Shown: positions 22,508-37,637 of the stretch, piece after piece
Layout of the letters: the number at the start of each line of letters is the position of its first letter
How positions within the stretch are numbered: the stretch's first letter is position 1
Assembly (NCBI GenBank): GCA_007026445.1
Contig: VDMD01000023.1
Location: 186,001-250,000, forward strand
Source: Schizophyllum amplum
Taxonomy: Eukaryota > Basidiomycota > Agaricomycetes > Agaricales > Schizophyllaceae
Direction: 5' to 3'
DNA: 64,000 nt
Made by a program: the position numbers and the translations under genes
Notes under the pieces: model-generated
What the model was told of the DNA's origin: nothing
The model's database searches: none
What the model saw: only the letters and a program-made list of their open reading frames with translations

Positions 22508-24728
22508 ATGGCCTTTGCACGGACGTCCCCTGCGCGCTCGGCAACCCCGCCCCCAGCAGCCGAGAAGATTGAGCCGCTGCGTGCGGAGGACTCGAATGGC
22601 GTGCTCGATCACGGATTAGCAGCGATGCCAGATTCCCCGCCCCCGCACGTTGAGCCACCGAGGATCGGGAAGGTGAAGGGGATATGCTTGACCGCGGTCT
22701 GTGCGACGGCTATGTTGATGAATGTGAGTACTGCGATCTGAGAGGCGGATGCGTAGACTTGAACGTGCTTGCAGATTGCGACCAATAACGGTGTAACGAT
22801 CGCGCTGCCTTCAATCGGTAAAGACTTGGACGTTGAGGAAAGCAAGCTGCAGTGGCTTGTTTCTGCGTATTCCCTGAGCTCGGTGCGCCTCGGCTCGCTG
22901 TGTGACTGGAAGACTTGTGTTGACTTTTCGTAGGGCTGCTTGCTACTCGTGCTGGGCAGGCTGGCGGATCTATACGGCAGAAGGAGGGTCTATCTTGCCG
23001 GCTCCTTCTGGTTGATGGCCTTGAGCCTGGGATGTGCTTTCATTAATGGTGAGCAAGTATGCACTTATATCTTTCACTGTGGAATAACATCGCTGGTCAG
23101 ATCCCCTGACGCTCATGATTCTGCGAGGGATTCAAGGAATAGGTGGCGCTGCTGTCGTGCCGTCAGCAGTAAGTCATTTCGAACCTTCTACCTCTGCCAC
23201 CGATTCCCTGACAACGTTTCTTTAGCTAGGAATCCTTGCTCACGCGTTCCCGCCTGGCAGCCGGTCACGATCTATCGCTTTCGCAACTTTCGGGGCGGGG
23301 GCACCTATCGGAGGAGTCCTCAGTCTCCTTATCGGAGGCGCCTTGACGCAGTTTACAAGGTACGTCGTCATAAAGTCTGGTAATACGATGACATATTCAA
23401 AACTACAAACAGTGAAGGATGGCGAAGTATCTTCTACTTCATGGCCTGCTTGGCCTTCGTCTGCTTCGCCGGAGGATTGCTCACCATGCCACCCGATCCT
23501 CCGTCGACTGAAAAGGATCGTCGTGTAGACTGGCTGGGCGCGTTACTTTCCAGTTCAGGATTGGTGCTCATCGTCTTCGTCTTGGCGGACGGTGAAGAGG
23601 CGCCGAACAAGTGGGCGACTCCATGTAGGTCCACCTGCTCATCATATCTCGCCTTCGCATTCACACTTCCGCAGACATCATCGTCCTGCTCATCCTTGGC
23701 GTGGCCCTCATGGTGGCGTTTGGTTTCTGGCAAAGATATCTGGAACGAGTGCAGGACGACCCCAACGCCACATACTCCTACTGGACTCCTCCGCCTGTAA
23801 TGAGGTTGTCCTTGTTTGCAAGAGGACACTGGCGGTATGGTGCCCAGATGCTCGTCGTCTTTACGACCTGGTCGTCCTTTATCGGGTACACTTATTGGCA
23901 AATGGTAAAGCACCTTACCTCGTATGAAGCAACACAGCTCACACCTTGTGTAGCTCTTTTATCAAGACTTCCTGGGTCTCTCGCCAATCAACGCTGCAGT
24001 GCGACTCATTCCTATGCCCATCACCGGCCTCATTTGCAATATCATAGTCGCCTTACTCGTCGGCCGTGTACCTGTGGTCGCCTTGATGGGTGCGTTAGCA
24101 TTCATCGACCGCCCGCATTCACTTACCTGCCTTCATAGGTACGGGGACTGTTGCTACCACGACTGCAAACCTGCTTTTTGCGACCATCTCCAACAGGGAG
24201 AGGCCGTATTGGGCATATGGATTTGTCCCCGCGATCCTTGCCGTCTTCGGGACAGACTTCGTTTTCTCTTCGGGCACCATTTTCGTGCAGAAGCTCTCAC
24301 AACCTCACGAGCAGAGTGTCAGTGGGGCACTGTTTTCCACGATGACTCAAGTAGGTGTAGATTCGATCGCATACTTCGTGAATGCTGACCGCATTGCAGC
24401 TTGGGTCTGCCTTCGGACTCGCGATAACGACAGTTGTGTATAATCGCATACAAAGCGAGCGAGGAGACGATGTGTATCACCTCGAATCGTTCCATGCCGC
24501 GCACTACACAAGCTTTGGTCTCGGTATCGTCGGTGAGTCCTTCATTCCGTGCTGAGCGCTTCTAGCTGACATTCTTCTCTAGCTTGCTGCGTTACCATAA
24601 TTTCCCTACGCGGCGTCGGAATCGTAGGACATGTCAAGAAGAACAAGATGACGGACAGTGATCCTGAGCGTACAGCCGCCAACAGCGTTGCTTCGGGAGC
24701 CAAGGATGAGACGACCGAAAAGAACTGA
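22508..24728 (+). CDS. MFS transporter, DHA2-type drug:H+ antiporter family
   Basis: Plasma-membrane proton antiporter of the major facilitator superfamily, closest in layout to fungal DHA2 (14-helix) exporters. The ATG at 22508 starts MAFARTSPARSATPPPAAE. The cytoplasmic tail leads to IATNNGVTIALPSIGKDL and LQWLVSAYSLSS. The MFS motif A is GRLADLYGRRRVYL, and motif C is like FGAGAPIGGVLS. The central loop holds PDPPSTEKDRRVDWLG. Later helices include FYQDFLGLSPINAAVRL, PYWAYGFVPAILAVFG and LGSAFGLAITTVVYNRI. About ten introns are placed by frame and splice signals. The tail GHVKKNKMTDSDPERTAANS ends at TGA 24726-24728. Substrate is unknown. Confidence 0.8.
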
Positions 24729-24912
24729 ACGACGTTCATGCCCCAACTTGGGACAATGCTTGATCCATACGATGTAGCACAAACTAGACTTACGTAGATT
24801 TCTCTTTTGGATGATAGATGGGTAGAATAGGGCCTCTTGTGGATGCCATAGGTACATGTAGCATAATCTCATGCCGGATTTCCTGAACTTTTCAACGCGC
24901 TGACACGACTTG

Positions 24913-24934
24913 TCACACGTGTGACGCGACGCGT
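24913..24934. promoter_or_regulatory. Palindrome plus MluI cell-cycle box upstream of MCM3
   Basis: A 12-bp palindrome TCACACGTGTGA (24913-24924) abuts CGCG and ACGCGT (24929-24934), 26 bp before the MCM3 start. ACGCGT is the MCB site bound by fungal MBF at the G1/S transition, a usual regulator of replication genes. Placement this close to the ATG suggests a very short leader. Confidence 0.5.
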
Positions 24935-24960
24935 CAATTAGGCCCTTGCCCTTTCCCGCC

Positions 24961-27750
<2,790 letters not shown>

Positions 27751-27933
27751 TCCACGCATTATGTTGCTCTGTGTCGCATGTATCTCTGTCATCTGCTTTC
27801 TGTTGTTGTACGTTTACCTTCTGATAACGAAGTTGTCGATGCTTGTAAGTCTAAAGTTGCAGTAAGTGTTCCTCTAGGCACCGTGGCATTACCAAGTAAG
27901 TAAGATAGAGTACAGCATCATCCAGTATCCCGC

Positions 27934-30900
27934 CTATGATTTTACACTATTAGTATCCAACAAGGCCTGCAGCTTGTTCAGCGTCGACGTCAACGCGATG
28001 ATACCACCGCCGGTCAGCCGCGGGACAGCTGGTTCCTCGCCATCCGGTCTTCGAGCGTCATCTTCTGATGTTAAAGAACTGCTCTCGATAAGCGCTCTTG
28101 CGTCCGCGATGACTTTCTTTAGGTGTCCTCGTTGGAGGTAGAAGTCGCGCATGGCCGGCTGAATATCTTTCAATGACAGCTCGAAGCCACGTAGTAGGAA
28201 TCCGCGGGACAGGACATAGGCCTTCTCTGAGTACAGACGGCTAAGCAAGAAGGTATGTTAGCGAACAAGTAGCTCATCCACTTTCTTTTGACGCTCTCAC
28301 CTATTGACCTTCCCCTCTTCCGTTCCTCTCAACTTCTCATACGCCGGCTCGCAGAACCACGGCTCCTTCACCAGCACCAGGCCCTGAATCGACACGAGCA
28401 CCTGCAGAATGGAGCTAGAGCGTGGCGTCCAGCTCTCGCTCTTGTCGCCCTGCCACGTCCCCAGGATGCTCAGGCAGATCTTGCCCTCCTCGTACAGATT
28501 GGGGTTCACGCGACCGTTCGAACGTGTCCATGAGTGGAAGTGCGCGCGTGGTGGTCGCTGAGGGAAGTCGGCATCAAGCACCCAGTCGACAACGAAGGGG
28601 CAATCCTGGTAGGGTGTGTTGTCTGGGCCGATTATCAGGCTCCGGAGAAGATCTGAACGATCTTCGTACGTTCTTACGATGATTGTATCTGCAAGAGAGT
28701 TAGTAATGCACTCATGGGATGACGGGAAGAGGCGAAACATACCGGGAAGGTTGGCTTGGAGTGCCTTATACTCCCGATTCAACCGAGAGAAGAAAGCCTT
28801 CGAGCGCTGGTCGATTGGGCTGTCGTAAAATGCGTGATCGTGAGGTGCTTCAGGCAATATTTCAAAGCGGGACCATGTCGACTCCGTGGATGGACCGGCA
28901 GCTGAGGATGTCGACGAGTCTTCCGCCGGTACAGCAGCGTCATCGTCTTTAGTCGACGGCTCGGGAGGAAGGGTGATCATCTCTTCCACGACGGTTGAAG
29001 ACATCTCCTCGTCTTCGGTGTCTGAACCGGCCGAGTCCATGTCTGCGTCCGCGTCTGCGTCTGCGTCCGTGTCCGCATCCTCGTCTTTGTCTGCATCCTG
29101 GTCCTCTTCTATGGCAGCGGCAGGTCGGTCCTGAGTGTCGTACCATTCCCAGTCGTTGTTGGCTTCACCCTCCACCCCAGGCGCCTCTTCCCAACCGTCC
29201 TCCATATCCTCGTCTGAGTCCTCTCCTGAGTCCGAGCCATGATTCCACAAGTCGTCCTGAAGCTGCGTGACACCGTCTTGCAATTTGTTCAGTCGCTTCA
29301 GTTCGAATGTGCCCTTCTTGGTGTTCGGGAACGTGACTTCCACAGTGCCATCTAAATTCAACTACGGGCGTCAGCCACAGGGGAATGAAACTAGAAAGAT
29401 AGATACCTACGCTCGTAACTTCACCGACCCAATTGAATGAGTCGTCAGCGGGATTTGGTATTCGGGCATTGCCCAGACGGCTGTCGTGCCCGCTTGTGAC
29501 CTCCTGCCCGACCTCTGTCAACTCCTTCCGCCAGCCTACAGGCTCCCCTTCCTGGAATGGTGCATCGCGTACCCACGGCTCGACTTCGCCAAGCACTGGC
29601 ACTCGAGAGTCTGTGAAGCCGTTGTCGTCACAGATGAACACGAAGTCGCCGGGCTGTACGCCTAGTTCGGTGTTGAGCTCGCCAGAGATGCCGCCGTGGG
29701 GGTCAATGTCGAGCAACGGAATGAGCTCGACCGTCTGCGTGTCCAAGAACAGCACCTTCGCAATGCGCTCCTTGCTGTCGACAGTCTGGACGACCGCCAC
29801 GCGTTTAGCGCCGTCATCCCCCTTGTAGATGACATGATTTCCCGGCCTACCCATGTCTGTCAGCCATGTCGGTCATCTCGGACATATGAACTTACCAGCA
29901 GTCCAGGTCGTCTGGGTTCAGGTACGGGATGACATCGACTGCTCTGCGGACGTCCCTCGTCCCGTCCTGCCAGAGCAAGCTGACCATGGTCTCGCTCTCA
30001 ATGATCTTGAAAGCCGAGCAGACGAAGACACCGCCGGGATCCTGTTCGCGCCCGTGTCGTGTGTTCGGTCGCGTGCTGTCGAACTTGCGAAAGAAGACGC
30101 GCTCGCCAACGTGTAGTTGCCGCTCTGCTACGCCGCGGATGACAGTCAACTTGGTGACATCTTCGCCGTACCAGAACTTCTTTGGCCGCTCGCGTTTCTC
30201 AGCTTCGCGGGGATCCAGCTGCGGGTGAGAATATCAGACTGGTATCGTCGTCCGCTGACCTAGCAGACGTACTTTCTGGCTGATGCCGAACCAGGCGATC
30301 GCGTAGACAGTATGTCGTACTGCGACGACAGTATCGTTCTCCGATGGCCGATTCTGGCCCATGATGTAACTGAGGATGCCCGATAGATTGCCTTGAGGCG
30401 GGGGTAGAATATGCTAGGGTAACATCAAGCTGCTGCTGCCGCCACAGTAAGGAAATACGCACGCGACCCTTGTCCCCCACTACCAAACGAGTACTGAGCT
30501 CGGGAACGCGTATGAGGTGACCCGCGGCTTCGACCAGGGTCTCGTCGAACGTCTAGATCGGATAAGCATGCATTGCCATATGAGCACAGCGACCCTGTTC
30601 ACCTCGAGGACCTGCCGGCTATATGAGTGAACCTGTGGTAGGCGTCGATCAGACCACGCACCTGCCCCACCCAATCGTTGTACACCATGTACTCCCCCAC
30701 ATCTGCCGGCCGCGCGGAAAATTCCTCCAGGGTGTGCCACCCAGGAACTTCTTCCCCGCTGACTGCGTGCGCAACGCGTATCCGCATACTGACATTCGTG
30801 ACCACGGCGGACGCCACGTCGTTGATACTCGCCTTGCAGAACTCGCCGAGCTGGAACAGGCGGTCTGACAGCGTGAAGTCGTTCTCGCGGAGGATCTCGT

Positions 30901-31207
30901 GTTCTCCGTTGTTCAGCCAGGTGATGCCGACTTCGCCGCGCTTGAGGGGACGCAGGATCGGGTCTGGGTTTGCAGGGTCCTGCTGCACCGGGTCCTCAGA
31001 ATCGTGCCAACATCGCTGTGAGGGGCAGTCAGAAGGCGGTCAATGAGTGCATACAGTACACGCACTGTAACGAGGGCAACCTCCCCAGCCTTTGCCTTGG
31101 AATATACGATATCCTGCGAATATAACTGGAGCCAATGATTAGACATGTCTACAGCAGCCGTCCACTGTTCTTGCCTTGATATTCGAGGTTTCCTTGGACT
31201 CGGACAT
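27934..31207 (-). CDS. UBE2O-type E2/E3 hybrid ubiquitin-conjugating enzyme
   Basis: Large E2 of the UBE2O family, which can ubiquitinate orphan proteins without a separate E3. The ATG at 31207-31205 gives MSESKETSNIK. A short first intron, with either a GCAAGA or a GTGGAC donor, joins LYSQDIVYSKAKAGEVALVT. The long N-terminal beta-rich region includes WLNNGEHEILRENDFTLSDR and PGNHVIYKGDDGAKRVAVVQ. A very acidic linker (about 29000-29230) contains a DADADADAD codon repeat. The UBC domain near 28300-28850 has DTIIVRTYEDRSDLLRSLII, GRVNPNLYEEGKICLSILGT (catalytic Cys), WTPRSSSILQVLVSIQGL and PWFCEPAYEKLRGT. The last exon ends LDTNSVKS, TAG at 27936-27934. It converges on MCM3 with 183 bp between stops. 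Confidence 0.88.
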
Positions 31208-31601
31208 GCAGTGAAGTCGGATTAAAGATGGGAAACAATGAGGAGACCGTATAAAGTGGAGAAGGGAAGGGGTGCGCTGTTAGGGTGAGTGTGGTCGACT
31301 TCAAGGACAAGTAATCAATTCAATCCAGCGGCAGAGCCTGATCAAGTTCGACCTCGTGGAATCCATGTGCTTCCCTTTGAGTCCATCGAGTCCGACCTTG
31401 CACAAAAGAGAATTTACGGATTTACTAGCGAAGGTACGTGGTGCGGTCGCTACATAGCCCATATAGAGGCAAAATTATGTGTGAGAGTCGTTAAACCGAG
31501 ATGGGCTCCAAGAATGGTGGATTGCATGCAATGTTATTACCGGCCAGATTGCCGAATGCTTGAAGTGCATTGCTCTAGTTGACTACACGGCTATTACCAG
31601 A
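31208..31601. other. Intergenic, UBE2O promoter and permease 3' end
   Basis: About 390 bp with no gene seen. It must hold the promoter of the UBE2O-type gene and the terminator of the permease-like gene. Confidence 0.4.
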
Positions 31602-33594
31602 CTACACTGATATCCGTGTATCCGACATCTTCTCCGTCTGTCTTGACGCTTTATCTCGTCGGTGCAGGAAGAAGAGCATGGCGCAGTAAAAGCCGCAGCC
31701 GCCGATGGCCATAAACTGGATTCGGGCAGTGCTCAGCATCCAAGGAGTCAACACGCACCCGCCGTAGCAGACTTACCCCCGCAAATATTTCCGGGCGCCA
31801 CCAGTGATAATCTTGCGTAAGCAACGCGCCCTCGATGGGGGTGCCGCATAATCCGCCGAACCCTGTGCAGCGTCAGCCCTTCTGCGCCAGGCATCTCATG
31901 CATTTCAGGGCAAGTCTTACCCGTCAGCGTAAAGCCAATTCCCATCCGTATCCCAATTTCTGACCTATCGCTCGCCAAGGACGCCATAAGCGGGGCCACC
32001 AAAGCCACATCTGTGATGAGGGAGTCAGTTGAATCCGAAAGTGACGGCCGAGTGGCAACACTCACAGACTCCTGAAAACAGCCCAAACGTCGCGCCTACG
32101 GAAATTATACCCGCTAGGCTTTCTACGGCGATCATGCAGAAAATTACAATGGCGCAGCATGCGGAGCAGAAGGCGATGAGTTTGGGTACACCGAATGGTG
32201 CGATGAGGAAGCCAGAGGAGAACCGGCCGATGAACGAGCAGACGTTCATGATGACGAGCTATAAGCACGGTGTTAGATGGTACGTTCGTTCATTGTATGC
32301 AACGACGAGTTTACCACGTAGAAAGCGACCTCCTTGTTTATCCCATGCTTGATAGCGTCGAGCTGTATGTAGAACAGCGGAAAATACATGCCCATGATGA
32401 ACAGCGAGCAGCTGGGCTTGTTTTTCAGCAATGCAATTCAAAGGACTTAAGCAGACGCGACTCACGCAAGTCCTGCGCACACATACGGCACATCCTTCGA
32501 AAACCGCTTGATCGCCTGACGCAGATCCGGTCTCGTACTCGGCGGTGGCAGCCGCGTGCGCATCAGCAAACAAGCTATCAACAACAACCCCGAGACAAGC
32601 CCTGCATGCGCGCGTGTCGCGCGCGCGAAGCCTAGTCCGTCGAGGGTGTTATTGAGCATGAGCGTGTGCGCAATCGCCCCAAGTGATGAGCCGGAGGCCG
32701 CAATTGACATGACGAAGCTCTGTCGTCTGCGGAAGTAGTGCGAGAGGGCAGCCATAGAGGGCACGTAGAGCATGCCGATCCCGAGGCCGGTTGCGATGCC
32801 TTGGGCGAGGAAGATCTGAGGCGCGCGATGAATCAATATGGGATGTAGATGGTGGAGATATGACCTGCTCGCCTGGTAAAATTGGCCCTCCTCCGCTAGA
32901 GAAAGCATGAAGAGTGAGAGCGACACCAAGACGAAGCCGCCCCATAGGAGGTAGTAGCTACAGAAACAGCATGAATGTTTCTAATAATTCTTTCCTATCA
33001 GTCGACACTTACAAGTATCCGTGGTCGTAAAGACGGCCTACAGGCAACCCGCAGGCCATCACTAGAAAGGAATTCGTGCTGCCTATCCAGCTAAACGTTG
33101 TGCCGTGAGCGCGGGTTCGACAGGTAGCAAGCTCCGGACCTACGATATGGCAGAGGTCGACACGTTCGCGAGATAGACGCGAACGTAATAGTCTAGACAG
33201 TGGTTAGCGGCGCAGAAAAGAAGATGATAAGGCAAGAGCTGCCTTGAAACACGCCGAACGACATGGTATATCTGAGAGGTGAACGATGATGAGGGGGAGT
33301 GCTCGCTACAGTGGCAGGGAGCCCGCGTACCCAAAGCCGCAAACTTGAATGAGTAATCTGAGAATTAATTCAGTAAAGTCCGCTGCAGAACATAAATGGG
33401 GCGAGGAGGACGTACGCTCCCAGCACCGTCAACCACGCCTGTAGGCCACCCTCGGGAAAATATTCATCAGCTTCTGCACTAGCGCCCACATCGGTCGCCT
33501 CCGAGCCGACAGACGCAGAAGCGCGGGTCACATCCTGAAGACCACCGCCGACGGACGAGGTCTTCTCGGTGCCGCCGAGGCTAGTCTTCGCCAT
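31602..33594 (-). CDS. Monocarboxylate-permease-like MFS transporter (SLC16/MCT type)
   Basis: Fungal MCT-type MFS protein. The ATG at 33594-33592 gives MAKTSLGGTEKTSSVGGGLQ. The acidic tail runs into FPEGGLQAWLTVLGA, a usual MCT start. Exons join ...GA / LLIQVCGFG / YTMSFGVFQ / DYYVRVYLANVSTSAIS. The FQ/DYY junction needs a GC-AG intron at 33242-33193 (50 bp, branch GCTAAC). Further blocks are FLAQGIATGLGIGMLYVP, SHYFRRRQSFVMSIAASGSS, SFIGRFSSGFLIAPFGVPKL and GFGGLCGTPIEGALL. The tail ends KMSDTRISV, TAG at 31604-31602. Twelve helices are expected. Fungal homologues often do not transport monocarboxylates, so the substrate is open. Confidence 0.8.
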
Positions 33595-34581
33595 GTCGCA
33601 CCGCACAGTCAGGAGGAACTCGGTGCGTATGCACCACACAAGTTATAGCCCTTCGGTCGTGACTTGACGCGCAGCCCACCCGTGTAAACGACCTACCGAA
33701 GGCTTTTATGAAACGCTCGGCGCCCCGTCGAAGCGGCTATAACGGTTCACACTTCTAGTCGGGGCTGCTATTTGTGCGCTGGACCACAGCTGACCCCCGG
33801 AGGCCGGAGGGGGGAGAGTGGGCCACAGTATGTAAGAGCGCTGCCCGCGGCGGGGTAGAAAAATGCGGGGTTATCGCGAGGTCCGAGAGGGTGATAAGGC
33901 CGATGGCGAGGGTTACGCGAAGTCGAACATCAGCGCTGCATAAGTATATATGGTCATTTGCGGCACGTGCGAAGAAGGAACAGTGGGAATCGAGAGCAAG
34001 GCGGCCGAGTGACTTGGCCGGGGTCAAGGTCATTGCCAGATGCATAGTCTGACTTGTGACGACTCGAGCAGCGGTGGCCGCGGTGAAGAAAGGGCTGACG
34101 GGATTGAGCGTCGAAAGCGTATAAGTACTTCCCGAGCGAGCGCCTTATCCTGAGATAGATACAATCCACGCCGTAGAGCCCACTGTACTCGTGTTTGGTG
34201 GCTATGTACAGGGACACGACCGAGGGAGTTGCGGGCGCCATTGGAGGAAGGTCATGGTCAAAGTAAACAGACAGTTAACAGACAGTGACGATTCTCGAAA
34301 GTCACGATGCGACGGTTGTTGCCGAAAAGGTTCCGGCGACCACGTGATACCGCCACTGTTGAAGGAGGGCGGCGCTGCGGCGCTTCACACTCGCCCACAA
34401 ATTACACCTTACTATTAGGTATGCCTTTTGTCGTGAAGCGCGGGAAGTCGGCTGTGAGTCACTGCATATCCACGTCGACAGCGAGTTGCACAGCACGCGG
34501 TCGACGCGTGGCTGCCCCTCCCACGTGGCTCCGGTGAATGACTGCTATGATGATGATGGCTGCGCCCCTCATGCTGCAGCG
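33595..34581. other. Divergent intergenic region
   Basis: About 990 bp between divergent start codons of the permease-like and FAS1 genes. CACGTG cores occur at about 34340-34345 and 34521-34526. Several out-of-frame ATGs lie just before the FAS1 start (34538 onward). No gene is supported. Confidence 0.45.
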
Positions 34582-37500
34582 ATGCGCTTGTTACTCCTTC
34601 CCCTCACCTTCGTCGCGCTCGTCGCGCCGCTCATCGACGCCTACCAGACGCCGCTGAGCCTAGACACGACATCACTCACTCTCGTCGACGCCCTCTCCGC
34701 CGATCCTGACTATACATCTCTCCTGCGCCTGCTCCAGCGCGCGCGCCTCATCCCGACGCTCAACCGCCTCAACGGTAGCACTCTCTTCGCACCCACCAAT
34801 GATGCGATTGCAAAGCACCGACTGTGGGATGCGTACTTGGACGCTGAGCATGATCTCGCGGACAACATCCAGGAGCAGCTCCGTCAGCAGCTGTTCTACC
34901 ACCTGCTGAACTACTCCCTGCCCGCGTTTGAGGAGGACAAGATCATCGTTCTGAAGACCCTCTACTATCCTCACTCACCTACGGAACACCCCACGCCACA
35001 GCCGCCTCCAAGTCCACCCTGGATGCCAGTCCCGAACGGCACCCTCGGCCACGAGCCGCAGCGCCTCCGCCTTGCGGCGCACGGCCAGGATGCCTTTGTG
35101 GGCGCGAACGCATTTGGCAAGGGAGGTGCAGGTGTAGTGAAAGGAAGGGTAGACGCAGGGAACGGTATACTGTTGGGCATAGACGATGTCCTTGAGCCGC
35201 CTAGTCGCCTAGGTGTGTGCCTACACTGGTACTTATGAAACTCTACTGAGCACAGTCTATGTAGCCGACGTCATCTCCTCTATGAGCTCGATATCCTACT
35301 GGAACAAGATAATGACCCCCGAAATATCCACCCTCCTTAACAGCACCGACGAGCTCACGGTCTTTCTACCACGGGACGACGCTTGGGACTCTTTGGACAA
35401 GCTCGAGAGGTTGTATCTGGAGAGCGAATATGCCACGGATGACTTGCTTCGGTGCGTGTTATACACCATTCTCCGTCATCTCGCCACTCATCCTCCTCAG
35501 GATCCTCAACATGCATGCCGTCGTCCAAGATGGTGTCAAATGGTCAGACGTATTCGAGCCTGCGATCAACCGTGAGTACAATCCCAGAACCTTAGACGTT
35601 GCACTAACAGCACCAGTTACCACTTTGGACGGCTCCACCCTCGAAGTCGTCACCGCACCGGAGAAGACAATGGTTGGGTCCGCCCAGCTCGTCCACCCGG
35701 ACATATACGCCGCCAATGGTGTTGCTCACATCGTCGACGGTTTGCTCATCCCCCCGAACGCACTACAAATCACGCCCGAGAAGTACCTGCTCGCGCTCAA
35801 CTGCACCAAGTTCATCTCGCTCTTGCACTCCGTCAACCTCACGAGTCTGGTCAACGACACCGCGGCCGAATACACAATACTTGCGCCACAGGACGACGTC
35901 ATCACAATATTCGGCGACGACGACAACCTGCCGGAGCCCGGCAGTGAGGATCTGAAGAACATGCTGCGGTACCACTTCCTGCCAGGGCGATGGACGCCGA
36001 AGAAGCTTAAGAATGGGATGCTTCTGGAGACCGCGCTGGAAGAGACGGGTCTCGACGGTGGTCGGCAGGTATTGAGCGTCGAAGTGGATGACGATGCATT
36101 GGCTGGCAAGGAGAAGGACCGCAGTATACGCTTTGGTGGGGCCAAGGTGCTTGGGGATCACAGTACGTCGACGCACTCATAATGAGGACATATACTGACG
36201 TTGTCTATCGCAGTATGGACTAACAACACGCTCGTCTACTTCATTTCGCGGCCTGTCACGCCACCTACGGACGCGCTTGCGACGGCTCTCCCCTCTTTGG
36301 ACCTCAGCAGCTTTCTAGCCGCCGTGTTTTCAACAAGTCTGGCAGACGTCCTGAAAGCCACCCCACGCACGTCGATCCTCGTACCTCACAATAGCGCGTT
36401 CAAGCGCCTCGGCGCGCTCGTCAGCGCGCATCTGCTCGCCAACAATGCCGCATCGAAGGCCGACCTCGAGCAGATTGTGCTGCACCACACGCTCGATAGC
36501 GTGCAGTACACCAATAGCCTGCAGACCGGCGCGCAGCACACGTTCTCAACGCTGCAGGGCTCGGATGTGGATTTGCTCCGCGGGGAAAACGGCAGCCTGA
36601 GCGTACGGCCAAGTGGAGGATGGCCTGATATGCAAGCGGCCCTTTATCCGAAGGACACGCTGACACGGACGGGTGTTGTGCATGAACTGAGTACGTCTTC
36701 TCATTTCCTGTGAAGGGTGCGTGAACGCTGACAATACGCGTTCAGGCGACTTGCTCTTCCCGCGTACAGTTCATCTGACGCTCGGCAAGCTGATGAAGGC
36801 CGCTCAAGGGAGTACGATGAACACGCTAATCAGCAAGGCGGGTATGGAATGGGTGTTGACTGGGACGGCACCGCCGGAGGGAAGCCCGTGGGCAGACAAG
36901 GTTCGTTCAAGAGCCTTTTGTGAGGGTTGCATACTGAACAACACGTAGGGCGTCGAGGGTGCGACGTGGACGCTATTGTGTCCGACCGATGATGCCTTCA
37001 AGTCGGTGAACCTGACGGAGCGGTACGCCAACGTGGAAGATCTTCAGCAAACAGTGGCCCAGCACTTGATTCTGATGCCCTCTGCATCCTTCGATGGTGA
37101 ACGCGTTCACGTTATGCTCTGGACCTAGCTAATTTGATCCATTGTTTTTCCTAGCGAACGCGCCGCCAGTGGATAACCGGCCCTTGAAACTGGACGATGA
37201 TCCAACGTACTCAACGTTGCGGACGTCCGAGTCCGAATACGGCGACATCACGTTCCGGCAACAAGGCGACGGCGAAAGTACTGGCTACGTCGTCGGCATC
37301 AAGGGCGCGCGAGAATGCGGGAAACCGGACTCGGCGCGCGTGATGGCATGGGGGCGCGCCACCGGCAGTACGGGTGGTGGGGTCATTCAGATCGACCGCC
37401 TGCTGGAGCCGTGCGAACCATCTTGGTTCTGGAAGTTCGGTGCTCCGATTGCGGTTGGCGTCTTTGGTGTGGTATGTGCTCTTCTGCAGTGCTTATCGCG

Positions 37501-37637
37501 AGGCCCTGACCCTTTTGCAGATCGCTATATCTTGCTTCTTCCTGGGCGTTCGCTGGGTGTGGCAAAGGGACGTTACAGAGGCGACGTACGAACCCGTAGG
37601 CGGGTTCGGCAGGAGCGACGACGAGGAAGATGTATAG
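34582..37637 (+). CDS. Multi-domain fasciclin (FAS1) membrane protein
   Basis: Large secreted/vacuolar-type FAS1 protein with a single C-terminal membrane span. FAS1 domains act in cell-surface adhesion. The ATG at 34582 gives the signal peptide MRLLLLPLTFVALVAPLIDA. Repeated FAS1 blocks follow: LTLVDALSADPDYTSLLRLL, GSTLFAPTNDAIAK, DELTVFLPRDDAW, AEYTILAPQDD, RTSILVPHNSAFKRLG and TWTLLCPTDDAFKSVN, each with its companion YH-type block (QQLFYHLLNY, LRYHFLPG, QIVLHHTL, AQHLIL). So four to five modules are likely. Many N-glycosylation sequons are present (for example NGST, NYSL, NLTS, NNTL). The membrane segment WFWKFGAPIAVGVFGV continues, after an intron at about 37472-37520, as IAISCFFLGVRWVW, then a short acidic tail SDDEEDV. 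Stop TAG at 37635-37637. About seven introns. Confidence 0.83.

Noticed and set aside
31602..33594. Permease plus neighbours as a secondary-metabolite or nutrient cluster
   Set aside because: Adjacent genes are UBE2O and FAS1; there is no biosynthetic enzyme or regulator nearby.
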